64,000 nucleotides of DNA from Cellulomonas fengjieae (GTDB lineage Bacteria; Actinomycetota; Actinomycetes; Actinomycetales; Cellulomonadaceae), in the NCBI RefSeq assembly GCF_018388465.1, contig NZ_CP074404.1:3844001-3908000 (forward strand), written 5' to 3'. The translations under genes were made by a program, and so were the position numbers. Shown here piece by piece: positions 1 through 9,147 of the stretch (position 1 is its first letter; each line of letters begins with the position of its first letter). Under the pieces are notes generated by a model. It had not been told where the DNA came from. It saw only the letters and a list, made by a program, of their open reading frames with translations, and did not search any database.

Positions 1-1
1 G

Positions 2-1747
2 GTCCGCCGCGATGCGCACCACCCCAGCGTCGTCATCTGGTCGCTCGGCAACGAGGCGGGTCCCGGCCGCAACCTCGCCGCGATGTCCGCCGCCATCCGC
101 GCGCTGGACGGCACCCGCCCGCTGCACTACGAGGGCGACTGGGCCAGCGAGCACGTCGACATGTACTCGCGGATGTACCCCACCAGCGAGGAGGTCGCGC
201 TGATCGGGCGCGGCCACGAGGGCGCCTGGCCGGACGGTGCCGTCGACGCGCGCCGCCGGACCCTGCCGTTCGTGCTGTGCGAGTACGCCCACGCGATGGG
301 CAACGGCCCCGGCGGGCTGACCGACTACATCGATCTCGTCGACGCGCACCCGAGGCTCATGGGCGGGTTCGTGTGGGAGTGGATCGACCACGGCATCGCG
401 ACCCGCACCCCCGACGGGACCCCGTTCTTCGGGTACGGCGGCGACTTCGGCGAGGAGCTGCACGACGGCGTGTTCATCGCCGACGGCCTGCTGCTGCCGG
501 ACCGCACGCCCTCACCCGGGCTCGTCGAGCTGGCCGCCGTCTACGCCCCGGTGCGCATCCGGCCGGTCGGCGACGACCTCGAGGTGCTCAACCGGTACGC
601 GTTCACGACGACCGCGCACGTGCGGCTGGTCTGGACGCTCGTCGCCGACGGACTGACGGTGGCGAGCGGCGAGGTCGACCACGTGCTCGCTCCGGGCGCC
701 TCGGTCGTCGTCTCCCCGGCCACCGTGCTCGGCGACGCGCTGGACCCGGTCGACCCCCGGGCCACCGTGTGGTTCGTCCTGCGCGCGCTGCCGCGGGACG
801 CGTCGGCCGCCTTCTCCGGCGGCTCCCTCGGCGCCGGGCAGGTGCTCGTCCGCGGCGCCGCGGCACTCGCCCCCGCGACGGGCACCCCGGTCCGCACCGC
901 CGTGGGTCACCGCGTCGGACCCGTCGAGCTCGACGCGTCCGGTCGGCTCGTCGCGATCGGCGGCACCCCCGTGCGCCTGGCGCGTGCCGACGCCTGGCGT
1001 GCGCCCACCGACAACGACAGGATCCGCTCCTGGTACGACGCGATCGGCGACGACGAGGCGTGGACCCGCGCGGGGCTGTCGCGGCTGCACGAGCGGGTCG
1101 ACACGGTCCGGCGGGAGGGTGACGCGCTGGTCGTGACCGCCCGCACGGCCGGTGCCGCGAGCGACTGCGGGCTCGACGTCCGCTACGAGTGGCGGGCGGT
1201 CGACGACCGGACTGCGGACCTGGTGGTCCGGCTCACGCCGTCGGGCCGCTGGCCCGGCTCGGTGGCCCGGCTCGGCTGGCTGCTCGCGCTCGAACAGGAC
1301 GACGCCGGCGACGTGGTCGTGGACTGGGCGGGGCTCGGCCCGCACGAGTCGTACGCCGACTCCACGCGCGCCGCGCTGGCCGGCCGCTGGCAGCACTCGG
1401 TCGACGCCCTGCAGACCCGGTACACCCGGCCGCAGGAGAACGGCGCCCGGCGCGGGGTCACGACGGCGACGGTCGGCCTGGCCGCCGGTCCGCTGACCGT
1501 GGCGGCCGGAGCCGTCCGCGTCGGCGGTCGGGACGTCCCCGGGTTCGAGCTCACCGCGCGACCCTGGTCCGACGCGGCCCTGGCCGCCGCGGACCACCCG
1601 CACGAGCTGACGCCGGACGGTCTGCTGTGGCTGCACCTCGACGCAGCCGGGCACGGCCTCGGCTCCGCCGCATGCGGTCCGGGCGTGCTGCCCAACGCGG
1701 CCCTGCACCCGACGACGGCGACGCTGCACCTGCGGCTCACGGCCTGA
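2..1747 (+). CDS. GH2 family beta-galactosidase (LacZ type), 5' end outside window
   Basis: Hydrolyses terminal beta-D-galactosides, most likely in the cytoplasm. The frame is open from base 2, so the N-terminal sugar-binding and immunoglobulin-like domains lie outside the window. What remains starts in the TIM barrel just before the acid/base motif SLGNEAG (Glu codon at 53-55) and contains the nucleophile motif CEYAHAMGN (Glu at 281-283). The C-terminal part, ending in TLHLRLTA, corresponds to the beta-sandwich (Bgal_small_N-like) domain of long LacZ enzymes, seen in GWLLALEQ and GLGPHESYADS. It converges with the ROK-regulator operon, which also carries a GH35 enzyme, so both sides of this junction handle galactosides. 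No signal peptide can be judged because the start is missing. Confidence 0.93.
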   Translation, partial: VRRDAHHPSVVIWSLGNEAGPGRNLAAMSAAIRALDGTRPLHYEGDWASEHVDMYSRMYPTSEEVALIGRGHEGAWPDGAVDARRRTLPFVLCEYAHAMGNGPGGLTDYIDLVDAHPRLMGGFVWEWIDHGIATRTPDGTPFFGYGGDFGEELHDGVFIADGLLLPDRTPSPGLVELAAVYAPVRIRPVGDDLEVLNRYAFTTTAHVRLVWTLVADGLTVASGEVDHVLAPGASVVVSPATVLGDALDPVDPRATVWFVLRALPRDASAAFSGGSLGAGQVLVRGAAALAPATGTPVRTAVGHRVGPVELDASGRLVAIGGTPVRLARADAWRAPTDNDRIRSWYDAIGDDEAWTRAGLSRLHERVDTVRREGDALVVTARTAGAASDCGLDVRYEWRAVDDRTADLVVRLTPSGRWPGSVARLGWLLALEQDDAGDVVVDWAGLGPHESYADSTRAALAGRWQHSVDALQTRYTRPQENGARRGVTTATVGLAAGPLTVAAGAVRVGGRDVPGFELTARPWSDAALAAADHPHELTPDGLLWLHLDAAGHGLGSAACGPGVLPNAALHPTTATLHLRLTA

Positions 1748-1755
1748 GGCGGCTC

Positions 1756-1801
1756 GCGCGCCCCCTCGGCCTGAGGGACCGCTACAGGCTGAGGGGCGCG
1801 C
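1756..1801. terminator. Probable bidirectional terminator hairpin
   Basis: A long GC-rich stem with left arm 1756-1772 and right arm 1786-1801 pairs with one bulge and one mismatch around a 13-nt loop. It lies between the converging GH2 and ROK genes, and the right arm overlaps the last codons of the ROK gene. There is no U-tract, as is common in actinobacteria. Confidence 0.5.
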
Positions 1802-3023
1802 GGCTGGTGACCAGGCCGACGTCGCCGAGGAACCGCTCGAACGCGACGGTCGCCATGCCGATCGCGGTGGAGTTGCCGCGCACGGTCGAGATACCGACGG
1901 TGAGGTCCGAGGCGGCACCGTTGGGGGACTGCGTGCGGATCACGGAGTGGGCACCCGGCAGCAGGTGCTCGCCCAGCGCCCACGTGGTCCAGCCGGTGAG
2001 CATGACGACCTCGGGGTTGATGATCGCCACCAGGTCCGCGATCGCGGCACCCAGGTACCGGGTGGTGCGGTCGATCGTCTCGACGACGGCCTGGTCGGGG
2101 GTCGCGCTGTCCAGGGCGGCCGCGAGGGCGGCGATGACGTCCCGCTGCTGCAGGTTCGGGTCCGCCGCGGGGTGGTCCGGCGCGATCTCGCGCAGGGTCT
2201 GCAGGATTCCGGGGGCGCCGACGTAGGCCTCGACGCACCCGCGCCGCCCGCAGCGGCAGCCGCGGCCCTCGTACACGAGCAGCGAGTGGCCCCACTCGCC
2301 GGCGCTGTTGGTGGCGCCGCGCAGGACGGTGCCCTCCAGGGCGATGCCGGCGCCCACGCCGGTGCCCAGGTTGATGATGATCATGCTCGACGTGCCGCGG
2401 CCGGTGCCGAGCCACAGCTCGGCGGTCGCGATGGCCTTGAGGGGGTTCTCGACGACCAGCGGCAGGCCGACGCGGGCGCGGAGCTGGTCGATGAGGTCGT
2501 GGGCGCGCCAGCTCCACCGCGGCACGACGACGGAGATCGCCCCCGTGCCGCGCTGCACGAGGCCCGGCAGCGCGACGCCGACGCCGAGCAGGCGCGAGCG
2601 GTCGAGGCCCGTGGACGCCACCGCGGCGTCGAGGGCTCGGACGATCGCGTCGACCACGTACTCGGCCGACGTCTCGTGCTCGTCCAGCGTGAGGTCCGCG
2701 GTGCCGACCTCCTCCAGGGCGGCGTCGAACACGTGCGCGCTCACGTACGTCTCGGCGACGTCGATCCCCGCGATGAGGCCGCGCCCGCCGTGGATGCGCA
2801 GGGTGGTCGTCGGCCGCCCGACGCCGCTCGCCGACAACCCGGCCTCCTCGACCAGCCCCTCGGCCAGCAGCTCGGAGACCACGGTCGCCACGGTGGCCAG
2901 GCTCAGCCCGGTCGCGCGCGCGAGCTCGTTCCGGTTGGACTCGCCCGCCGACAGCAGGGCGTGCAGGACGTCGAGCCGTGACTCCGACCTGATGTCCCGG
3001 GAGGACCTCTTGCGCACGACCAT
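1782..3023 (-). CDS. ROK family transcriptional regulator
   Basis: Sugar-responsive repressor of 413 aa. The N-terminus carries a winged helix-turn-helix (roughly residues 15-65; LDVLHALLSAGESNRNELAR). The rest is a ROK domain with the nucleotide-fold strand GLIAGIDVAETYVSA and, around residues 240-275, NLGTGVGAGIALEG followed by the ROK zinc motif GCRCGRRGCVEAYVG. The ATG at 3023 was chosen because GAGGAG lies 6 nt upstream, inside the end of the preceding GH35 gene. A longer frame to 3122 has no such signal. It is the last gene of the SBP-permease-permease-GH35 operon and is the natural candidate to control it in response to the imported sugar; the ligand is unknown. Its target could be one of the inverted repeats at 8874-8937. 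Confidence 0.92.
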   Translation of the reverse strand: MVVRKRSSRDIRSESRLDVLHALLSAGESNRNELARATGLSLATVATVVSELLAEGLVEEAGLSASGVGRPTTTLRIHGGRGLIAGIDVAETYVSAHVFDAALEEVGTADLTLDEHETSAEYVVDAIVRALDAAVASTGLDRSRLLGVGVALPGLVQRGTGAISVVVPRWSWRAHDLIDQLRARVGLPLVVENPLKAIATAELWLGTGRGTSSMIIINLGTGVGAGIALEGTVLRGATNSAGEWGHSLLVYEGRGCRCGRRGCVEAYVGAPGILQTLREIAPDHPAADPNLQQRDVIAALAAALDSATPDQAVVETIDRTTRYLGAAIADLVAIINPEVVMLTGWTTWALGEHLLPGAHSVIRTQSPNGAASDLTVGISTVRGNSTAIGMATVAFERFLGDVGLVTSRAPLSL

Positions 3024-3025
3024 GC

Positions 3026-5638
3026 CTACTCCTCTGTCGGCGTGACCAGCACGGCGACCAGTGCGGGTGCGGCGGGCCCGGCTGTCGCCCGCACCGCGAC
3101 TCGAATGCTCCCACCGTTCCACCCGGCAGGCAGCCAGATCCGGCCGGGATCACCCCCGGTGAACCGGGGGCGGGCGGGGTCGTCGAGCCAGACGCGCCCC
3201 AGCAGCTCGTCGTGCGCGTACGCCCAGACCCGGACGTGCGTGCCCTCGAACCGGATGGAGCAGCCGCCCGCCGGCACGTCGAGGTCGAGCCAGCGCTCGT
3301 CGCCCGGGTCGAGGGTCAGGGGAAGCGTGACGGGCGTCGACGCGGCCGGCGTGGCGGCGAGCGCCAGCAGGTCGCGGTCGGACTGCCCTTCGACCTGCCA
3401 GCCGCGCACGGGGGCGAGCCGCAGGAGCGTGGTCGTCGGGCCGAACGCACCCGGCGTGTGCGGGACCGTGACGGCGACCTCGCGGCCCTCGCCGGGCGCC
3501 AGGTGCACCCAGGGGTCGAGCGCGGTGACCAGGCGCTCGGCGCCGTCGACGGTCACGCGCGCGGCACCGGGGATCCCGTCGATGCGCAGGGCGTGGGAGT
3601 GCTCGCCGTCCACGTCGAGCCGTCGGCGGTAGGTGACGGGCAGCCCGACGCGCGTGCTGCTCCACCCGCCGAGCGTCCGCAGCGGGGCGGGGTCGCCGGC
3701 CCACTGGTCGCCGCCGTCGACGGTCCACAGCGCGTGCACGTTCTCGCTGCCGACGACGGACCACACCTGGCCGAGGCCGCGCAGCGACCCCATGCGCATC
3801 GCGGGCAGCCGCGTGTCGTCGAAGTTCGGGTGGCCCCACGTCTCGACGGTGGCGTCGAGGCGGGTCGCCCCGTCGACGTCGACGAGCTCGGTGGCGCCGA
3901 ACCGGGCGACCGAGGGCAGGGCGCGGCCGTCGAGCGTGAGGTCGACGATGTCGGCGGCGCCCGCCACCAGCAGCGTCGTGACCCCGGTGAGGTCGGTCGC
4001 GTAGTGCATACGGCCGCGGTGGACACCGACCTCCTCGGACGCGGGCGGCAGGTCGTGCGCCGTGGTGCGGCCGGTGCGCGCGGGCAGGTCGAGCAGCCGG
4101 GCGGCGGTGACGGGGGTAGCCGCGGCCGGCGCGGTCGCCCGTCCGGCGGGGGCCGGGTAGCGCGTCCCGTCGGGGCCGGCCACATCCTGCGGGTGCCGGA
4201 CGACCACGTGCCAGGTCGTGGAGCCGTCGTGCACCGTGGTGGTCACCGGGGCGTCCGGTCGCGGTGCGTCGAGCGCGACGACGTCGGCGCCGACCCCGGT
4301 CCCGTCGGCCCGCAGCGCGAGCAGCGACGGCCCGTGCGCGGCGAGCTCGATCCCGTCCGGTCCGGCGGCGACGAGGTCGGCGGTCGCCAGGACCAGCGTC
4401 CCGGGCAGGCCGTAGCCGGACAGCGGCAGGTCCCGCAGCACGAAGGCGCAGGTCCGCGGCGCGAGGTCGACGGTCAGGTCGGGCAGGCCGTCGGCGGCCA
4501 GGAGGACCGCGGTCGCCGCGTCCGCACCGAGGTTCGTGACGCCCAGCAGCGACCCGCCCCCGTCGAGCAGCAGCCGCGACGGCGACGCGCTCGTGGGGGC
4601 GGCGGTCGTGTAGGCGCCGTCGGCCGCGACCGGGACGGCGCGGGCGAGGCGGTGACCGAGGGTCCGGGTCACGGCGGCGAGCACGCGCGCCTCGACCATC
4701 TCGGGCCGCGGCTCCCCGACGGGCGACAGGTACCCGCCGAAGTCGTAGTCGTGCGTCATGAACCCGCCCGGGTCGCCCCAGTTGCCGGTCGACGGCGTGA
4801 ACCCGAAGTCGTACCCGGACGCCTGCAGGTAGGGCGCGAGCAGGCCCGCGCCGCTGACCAGGAGCCGGCGCAGCGTGACGTGGGCGCGGTTGGTCTCCGT
4901 GACCAGGAGGGGCAGGTCGCGGCCGGCGAGCAGGTCGGCGTACCGGCGGACCTCGGGCTCGACCGAGACCGAGGTGTCCGACGGGTAGAAGTTGTAGGCG
5001 GGCACGACGCCCTCGACGTCGCCCGTGGCGCCGGACGTGTCGCCCTGCCCGGCGCACGCGATCAACGGCACCGTGATGCCGTGGGCGAGCGCCATGTCCC
5101 GTAGCGCCCGGACGTAGGCCGGGCGGTCGGCGGTGTCGAAGAAGTCCAGCTCGTTCTCGAGCTGGACCGCGACCACGCTGCCGCCGCGCCCGTGCTGACG
5201 GGAGGCGAGGAGGGGCAGCGCCTGGTCGAACCAGCGCCGCACCTGCTCCAGGTACAGCGGCTCGGCCTGGCGCAGGCCGAGCCCCGGCGTGAGCGGCAGC
5301 CACGCCGGCAGCGCACCGCCGTCCCACTCCGAGCAGATGTACGGCCCCGGACGGGCGATGACGGCGAGCCCGGCCTCGTGCGCGAGGTCCAGGAACGCGC
5401 CGACGTCGCGCCGCCCGTCGAAGTCCCACTCGCCCGGGGCGAGCTCGTGGAAGTTCCACGGCAGATAGACGTCGATGACGGTGTACCCCGACGCCCGGAC
5501 CTGGGCGAGACGTGCCGCCCAGGTCTCGCGCGGCATCCGGAAGTAGAACAGCGAGGCGCACAGCAGCACGCGCTCCTCGCCGTCGAGCACGAGCCCGGAG
5601 CTGGTGAGCCCGAGCCGGGCGTCGAGGTCCGTGGTCAC
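3026..5638 (-). CDS. GH35-type beta-galactosidase
   Basis: Cytoplasmic exo-beta-galactosidase of 870 aa with no signal peptide, so it probably acts on sugars brought in by the adjacent ABC importer. The GH35 TIM barrel is clear: DVYLPWNFHE (about 57-66), RPGPYICSEWDGGALPAWL (about 96-113), the acid/base motif QLENELD (Glu163) and the probable nucleophile in LLVTETNR (Glu249). The remaining ~600 residues form beta-sandwich modules, ending in a jelly-roll-like region (VTYRRRLDVDGEHSHALRI). The GTG at 5638 overlaps the permease stop as GTGA, which argues for translational coupling and fixes the start. The ROK gene follows after 2 nt. It could prefer a galactosidic linkage other than lactose; the sequence does not tell. 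Confidence 0.9.
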   Translation of the reverse strand: MTTDLDARLGLTSSGLVLDGEERVLLCASLFYFRMPRETWAARLAQVRASGYTVIDVYLPWNFHELAPGEWDFDGRRDVGAFLDLAHEAGLAVIARPGPYICSEWDGGALPAWLPLTPGLGLRQAEPLYLEQVRRWFDQALPLLASRQHGRGGSVVAVQLENELDFFDTADRPAYVRALRDMALAHGITVPLIACAGQGDTSGATGDVEGVVPAYNFYPSDTSVSVEPEVRRYADLLAGRDLPLLVTETNRAHVTLRRLLVSGAGLLAPYLQASGYDFGFTPSTGNWGDPGGFMTHDYDFGGYLSPVGEPRPEMVEARVLAAVTRTLGHRLARAVPVAADGAYTTAAPTSASPSRLLLDGGGSLLGVTNLGADAATAVLLAADGLPDLTVDLAPRTCAFVLRDLPLSGYGLPGTLVLATADLVAAGPDGIELAAHGPSLLALRADGTGVGADVVALDAPRPDAPVTTTVHDGSTTWHVVVRHPQDVAGPDGTRYPAPAGRATAPAAATPVTAARLLDLPARTGRTTAHDLPPASEEVGVHRGRMHYATDLTGVTTLLVAGAADIVDLTLDGRALPSVARFGATELVDVDGATRLDATVETWGHPNFDDTRLPAMRMGSLRGLGQVWSVVGSENVHALWTVDGGDQWAGDPAPLRTLGGWSSTRVGLPVTYRRRLDVDGEHSHALRIDGIPGAARVTVDGAERLVTALDPWVHLAPGEGREVAVTVPHTPGAFGPTTTLLRLAPVRGWQVEGQSDRDLLALAATPAASTPVTLPLTLDPGDERWLDLDVPAGGCSIRFEGTHVRVWAYAHDELLGRVWLDDPARPRFTGGDPGRIWLPAGWNGGSIRVAVRATAGPAAPALVAVLVTPTEE

Positions 5639-6570
5639 TTCACACCAGCGCTTCCGCCGGAGACGTTCATCTCGTACAGGTACTTCTGGCCGAGGTAGTA
5701 GATGACGATCATCGGCAGGGTCAGCATGATCGACCCGACCATCACGAGGTTCCACGGTGGCAGCTGCATCGCGTTGCTCGTCGAGGTCATGTACTGCAGG
5801 CCCAGGGCCAGAGGCATCATGTCCTCCTGGTTGAGGTAGATGAGCGGGCCCATGAAGTCGCCCCACGCCGCGGTCAACGTGAAGATCGCGATGGCCGTGA
5901 GGATCGGCCACATCATCGGCAGGATGATCCGGCGGTAGATGCCGAAGTAGCCCAGCCCGTCCATCTGCGCGGCCTCGTCGAGCTCGCTGGACACCCGCGA
6001 CACGAACTGCCGCACCAGGAACACGTTGAACGCGTTGGAGAAGAAGTTCGGGATGATCAACGGCAGGAACGTGTTGACCCAGCCGAGCTCCTTGAACAGC
6101 AGGAACTGCGGGATCATCGTGATCTGCGCCGGGATCATCATCGTGGCCAGGACGACCATGAACATGAAGTTCTTGCCCGGCGCCCGCAGCCGTGCGAACG
6201 CGTAGCCGACGAGGGACGACGACACCACCTGCCCCACGGCCGACAGCGTCGCGATGATCACCGAGTTCATGATGAACGTCCCGACCGGCAGGCCGGTCGC
6301 CGTGAAGACGCTCGAGAAGTTCGACCACGTGAACTCGGTCGGGATGATCGAGAACATGTTGGTCGCGCTGGTCTGGTCGCTGGACAGCGCGATCGAGACC
6401 ATGAGGATGAACGGCACGAAGAAGAGTGCCGAGACGATCATCAGAACCGCGTACGACGCAGGCGTCGCCTTGAACGCCTTGAGACTGCGGGCGGACGTCG
6501 CGCCGCGCCTGTCGTTCTTGTCGTTCTCTGGGGGCACCGCGATGGGCGGGACCTGGGTGGCGATGGCCAT
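5635..6570 (-). CDS. Sugar ABC transporter permease, MalG type
   Basis: Inner-membrane subunit of 311 aa of a carbohydrate importer (CUT1 class). About six membrane segments are visible, starting with YAVLMIVSALFFVPFILMV. The cytoplasmic EAA loop, which docks the ATPase, reads DEAAQMDGLGYFGIYRRIILP. The start ATG at 6570 shares its A with the stop of the upstream permease (TGATG), and the 3' end overlaps the GH35 start by 4 nt, so translation of the whole operon looks coupled. No ATPase gene is in the operon. As usual in actinobacteria, a shared MsiK-type ATPase elsewhere in the genome would be needed; that is family knowledge, not visible here. Confidence 0.94.
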   Translation of the reverse strand: MAIATQVPPIAVPPENDKNDRRGATSARSLKAFKATPASYAVLMIVSALFFVPFILMVSIALSSDQTSATNMFSIIPTEFTWSNFSSVFTATGLPVGTFIMNSVIIATLSAVGQVVSSSLVGYAFARLRAPGKNFMFMVVLATMMIPAQITMIPQFLLFKELGWVNTFLPLIIPNFFSNAFNVFLVRQFVSRVSSELDEAAQMDGLGYFGIYRRIILPMMWPILTAIAIFTLTAAWGDFMGPLIYLNQEDMMPLALGLQYMTSTSNAMQLPPWNLVMVGSIMLTLPMIVIYYLGQKYLYEMNVSGGSAGVK

Positions 6571-7544
6571 CACCGCACCTCCGTCTCGTAGAAGACCCAC
6601 TTCTTGGATGTGCGGAAGGCGAGGATCGTGAACGCGATGATCACCAGGAACAGCAACCACGCCACAGCCGACGCATAGCCGAAGTGGTAGAAGCTGAATG
6701 CCTCACGGAAGAGCAGCGGCACCATCATCATGCTGGCGTTGTCCGGTCCTCCCGAGGTGAGGATGTAGACCTGTCCGAAGATCTGGAACGCGCCGATCAG
6801 CCCCATGATGAGGTTGAAGAAGATGATGGGCGTGATCTGCGGGAACGTGATCGACCAGAACTGACGCATCGGCCCCGCACCGTCGATCTCGGCGGCCTCG
6901 TAGAACTCCTTCGGGATGCCGTTCATGGCCGACAGCAGCAGCACGGTCGCGCCACCGGCTCCCCACGCGGAGAGCACGACGAGCGCGGGCTTGACCCACG
7001 TCGGGTCGAGCAGCCAGTTCGGTCCGTCGACCCCGAAGATGCCGAGGAGGTCGTTCAGCGGCCCGGACGGCGCGAGCACCATCTTGAACACCATCGCGGT
7101 GGCGACCAGCGGGACGAGCGTGGGCAGGTAGATCATCGTGCGGAAGAACTTGCGCCCGCGGACCTTCTTGTTGAGCAGGTTGGCCAGCCAGACGCCGATC
7201 ACGAGCCCGAGCGGGACCGAGACCAACGCGTAGAAGAAGGTGTTCCCGAGCGCCTTCCAGAACACCGGGTCCTGCGTCAGCGCCGTCGCGTAGTTGTCGA
7301 GACCGACGAACTCAGGCGGGGTGAACGAGTCCCACTCGGTGAGCGAGATGTACACGGACGCGATCATCGGCCCGAGCAGGAACCCCACGAAGCCGATGAG
7401 CCACGGGGAGATGAACAGCCAGAACCAGCGAGCCTCGGACTTGCGTCGCCGCGTGAGCTTCTGGCGAGGCGCCTTGCGCCCCCCGGCGCGGCGCGGGCTG
7501 GTCGCCCGCGCCGCACCGAGAGCCTCGCCGAGGTTCACGCTCAT
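6570..7544 (-). CDS. Sugar ABC transporter permease, MalF type
   Basis: Partner permease of 324 aa for the same CUT1 importer. A basic cytoplasmic N-terminus (residues ~15-40, KAPRQKLTRRRKSEARW) precedes six membrane segments. The EAA loop is YEAAEIDGAGPMRQFWSITFPQ. Start and stop both lie in TGATG overlaps (with the SBP gene at 7544 and with the MalG-type gene at 6570), so the start is well constrained. Substrate is inferred to be a galacto-oligosaccharide from the downstream GH35 enzyme. Confidence 0.94.
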   Translation of the reverse strand: MSVNLGEALGAARATSPRRAGGRKAPRQKLTRRRKSEARWFWLFISPWLIGFVGFLLGPMIASVYISLTEWDSFTPPEFVGLDNYATALTQDPVFWKALGNTFFYALVSVPLGLVIGVWLANLLNKKVRGRKFFRTMIYLPTLVPLVATAMVFKMVLAPSGPLNDLLGIFGVDGPNWLLDPTWVKPALVVLSAWGAGGATVLLLSAMNGIPKEFYEAAEIDGAGPMRQFWSITFPQITPIIFFNLIMGLIGAFQIFGQVYILTSGGPDNASMMMVPLLFREAFSFYHFGYASAVAWLLFLVIIAFTILAFRTSKKWVFYETEVR

Positions 7545-8839
7545 CAGCTAGCCGGCTTGATGACGGACTCGAGCTTCTTCTGGACGATGTCCAGCTGCGC
7601 CTTGGCGTCACCACCCTCGTTCCAGAACGTGCCCAGGTTGTCGTCGAACGCGGCCTGCATCTCGTTCCACTCCGGCAGGAGCGGGGAGCGGAAGACGAAG
7701 CTGGACGACTCGCCGAACGCGGCCATGTTGACCTCACGCGTGGCCCACTCGGGCTTGAGGAACGCCTCGGAGTTCTGCGCCTCGAGGTTGGCGGGGACGT
7801 CCTGCGCGTTCTTGATGATGACGGCCTGCGCCTCGGCGTCGGTGAGGAAGTCGATCGCCTCGAACGCCTGCTCCGCCTTCTTGCTGTCACGCGAGATCGC
7901 CAGGCCGGAACCGAACGCGGAGACGGCCTGCTCGTCGCCCTGCCACATCGGGGCGATGTCCCAGTTGAAGTCGGCCTCGAGCAGCGAGTTGATGGCCCAG
8001 AAGCCGGTCGTGTTCATCGCGACCTTCTGCGCCGCGAACGCGGGGTCGCCGCCCATGTCCGGGCCCATGTCCGCGTACTCCGCCGCGGTCGGGACGACGT
8101 GGTGCTTGTGCACGAGGTCGTTGCCCCACTGGAGCGCCTCGACGACCTCGGGCGAGTTGGCGTGCGGCTGGCCCGACTCGTCGATGATCTGGCCGCCGTT
8201 CTGGTAGGCGAACGACCACCACTGCGCCCACCAGCCGGCACCGGCGTAGCCCCACTGCTGACCGGGGATGGTGAGCTTCTCCATCGCGGCCTGCGCGTCC
8301 TGCCAGGTCCAGTCCGCGTTGGGGTACTCGACGCCGGCCGCGTCGAACATGTCCTTGTTGTAGTAGACGATCATCGCGCCGGAGCGGTCGGGGATCGCGT
8401 AGATGCTGTCGTCGTAGGAGTAGAGCGTCCCGACGGGTCCGAACCGCTCCTCGAGGTCGAGCCCGGCGTCCGCGGCGAGCTCGTCGAGGGGGATGATCTG
8501 GTTCTTCGACGAGTAGACGTTCACGCCCTCGGCGACCTGCATGATGTCCGGGCCGTCGCCGCCGGCGATCATGGTCTGGACCTTCTGCTCGTACTGGTCG
8601 CCCGGGATGAGCTGCAGCTCGATCTTGATGTCCTCCTGCGAGGCCTCGAACAGGTCGACGCGTTCCTGGTACGACTTCTTGTCGACGTCGCCGCCCCAGA
8701 CGGTCATCTTCAGCGTGGTCGCGCCGCCCTCTGCGGCGTCGTCGCCGCCGCCCGAGCTGCACGCCGCGAGCGCCGCGATGCTCAATGCGGTGATGACTGC
8801 CGTTCCGGCACGGAACCCGATGGACCTCTTCGTGCTCAT
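7544..8839 (-). CDS. Extracellular sugar-binding lipoprotein of ABC importer
   Basis: Captures the sugar outside the cell and hands it to the two permeases. The 431-aa protein has a lipoprotein signal peptide with lipobox ALAAC (Cys27), a Ser/Gly-rich linker and a bacterial type 1 solute-binding fold (TLKMTVWGGDVDKKSYQ; MIAGGDGPDIMQVAEG; WTWQDAQAAMEKL). It is the first gene of the five-gene reverse operon. GAGAGGCGGACAGC precedes the ATG, giving a good ribosome site. The 308-nt upstream spacer holds several palindromes that may bind the ROK repressor. Confidence 0.93.
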   Translation of the reverse strand: MSTKRSIGFRAGTAVITALSIAALAACSSGGGDDAAEGGATTLKMTVWGGDVDKKSYQERVDLFEASQEDIKIELQLIPGDQYEQKVQTMIAGGDGPDIMQVAEGVNVYSSKNQIIPLDELAADAGLDLEERFGPVGTLYSYDDSIYAIPDRSGAMIVYYNKDMFDAAGVEYPNADWTWQDAQAAMEKLTIPGQQWGYAGAGWWAQWWSFAYQNGGQIIDESGQPHANSPEVVEALQWGNDLVHKHHVVPTAAEYADMGPDMGGDPAFAAQKVAMNTTGFWAINSLLEADFNWDIAPMWQGDEQAVSAFGSGLAISRDSKKAEQAFEAIDFLTDAEAQAVIIKNAQDVPANLEAQNSEAFLKPEWATREVNMAAFGESSSFVFRSPLLPEWNEMQAAFDDNLGTFWNEGGDAKAQLDIVQKKLESVIKPAS

Positions 8840-9147
8840 GCTGTCCGCCTCTCTGCGGTCAGGGACGGCTCTGCCACGCGTGGTCCGGTGGCACCGTCGA
8901 CAAACTGTGGCGCTAAATCTAACCCTTGGACGAAGGGATGGAAACCGCTGCTGCGGTCACAGTCCGGTCACGGGCCCACGAGGAGTCCCGTCGCGCCCCC
9001 ACCACACCGTCCAGCCCTTCTTCTAATGGCTAGAGATATGGCTAGAGTGTGGTGCACCCGAGGTGGCGCGGCGCGCGCCGGCACCACGGACCGGGGAGGA
9101 CGAGCTCTCCGGGTAACCCCGTCAGCCTGCTCGGGAGGCCACCCCGC
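8840..9147. promoter_or_regulatory. Divergent promoter region with palindromes and a 12-bp tandem repeat
   Basis: This 308-nt spacer serves the SBP operon (left) and the ABC exporter (right). It contains a perfect 10-bp palindrome CCACGCGTGG (8874-8883), a locally AT-rich island CGCTAAATCTAACCC (8911-8925) and an inverted repeat CCCTT-N5-AAGGG (8923-8937), all on the SBP side. On the exporter side there are two 12-bp direct repeats sharing ATGGCTAGAG (9026-9035 and 9038-9047). A ribosome site GGGAGG lies 10 nt before the exporter start. Which protein binds which element is inference. Confidence 0.5.

Noticed and set aside
1183..3153. Long antisense frame across the GH2 end and the ROK gene
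   Set aside because: Arg-rich product without motifs, contradicted by the GH2 and ROK genes on better-supported frames.
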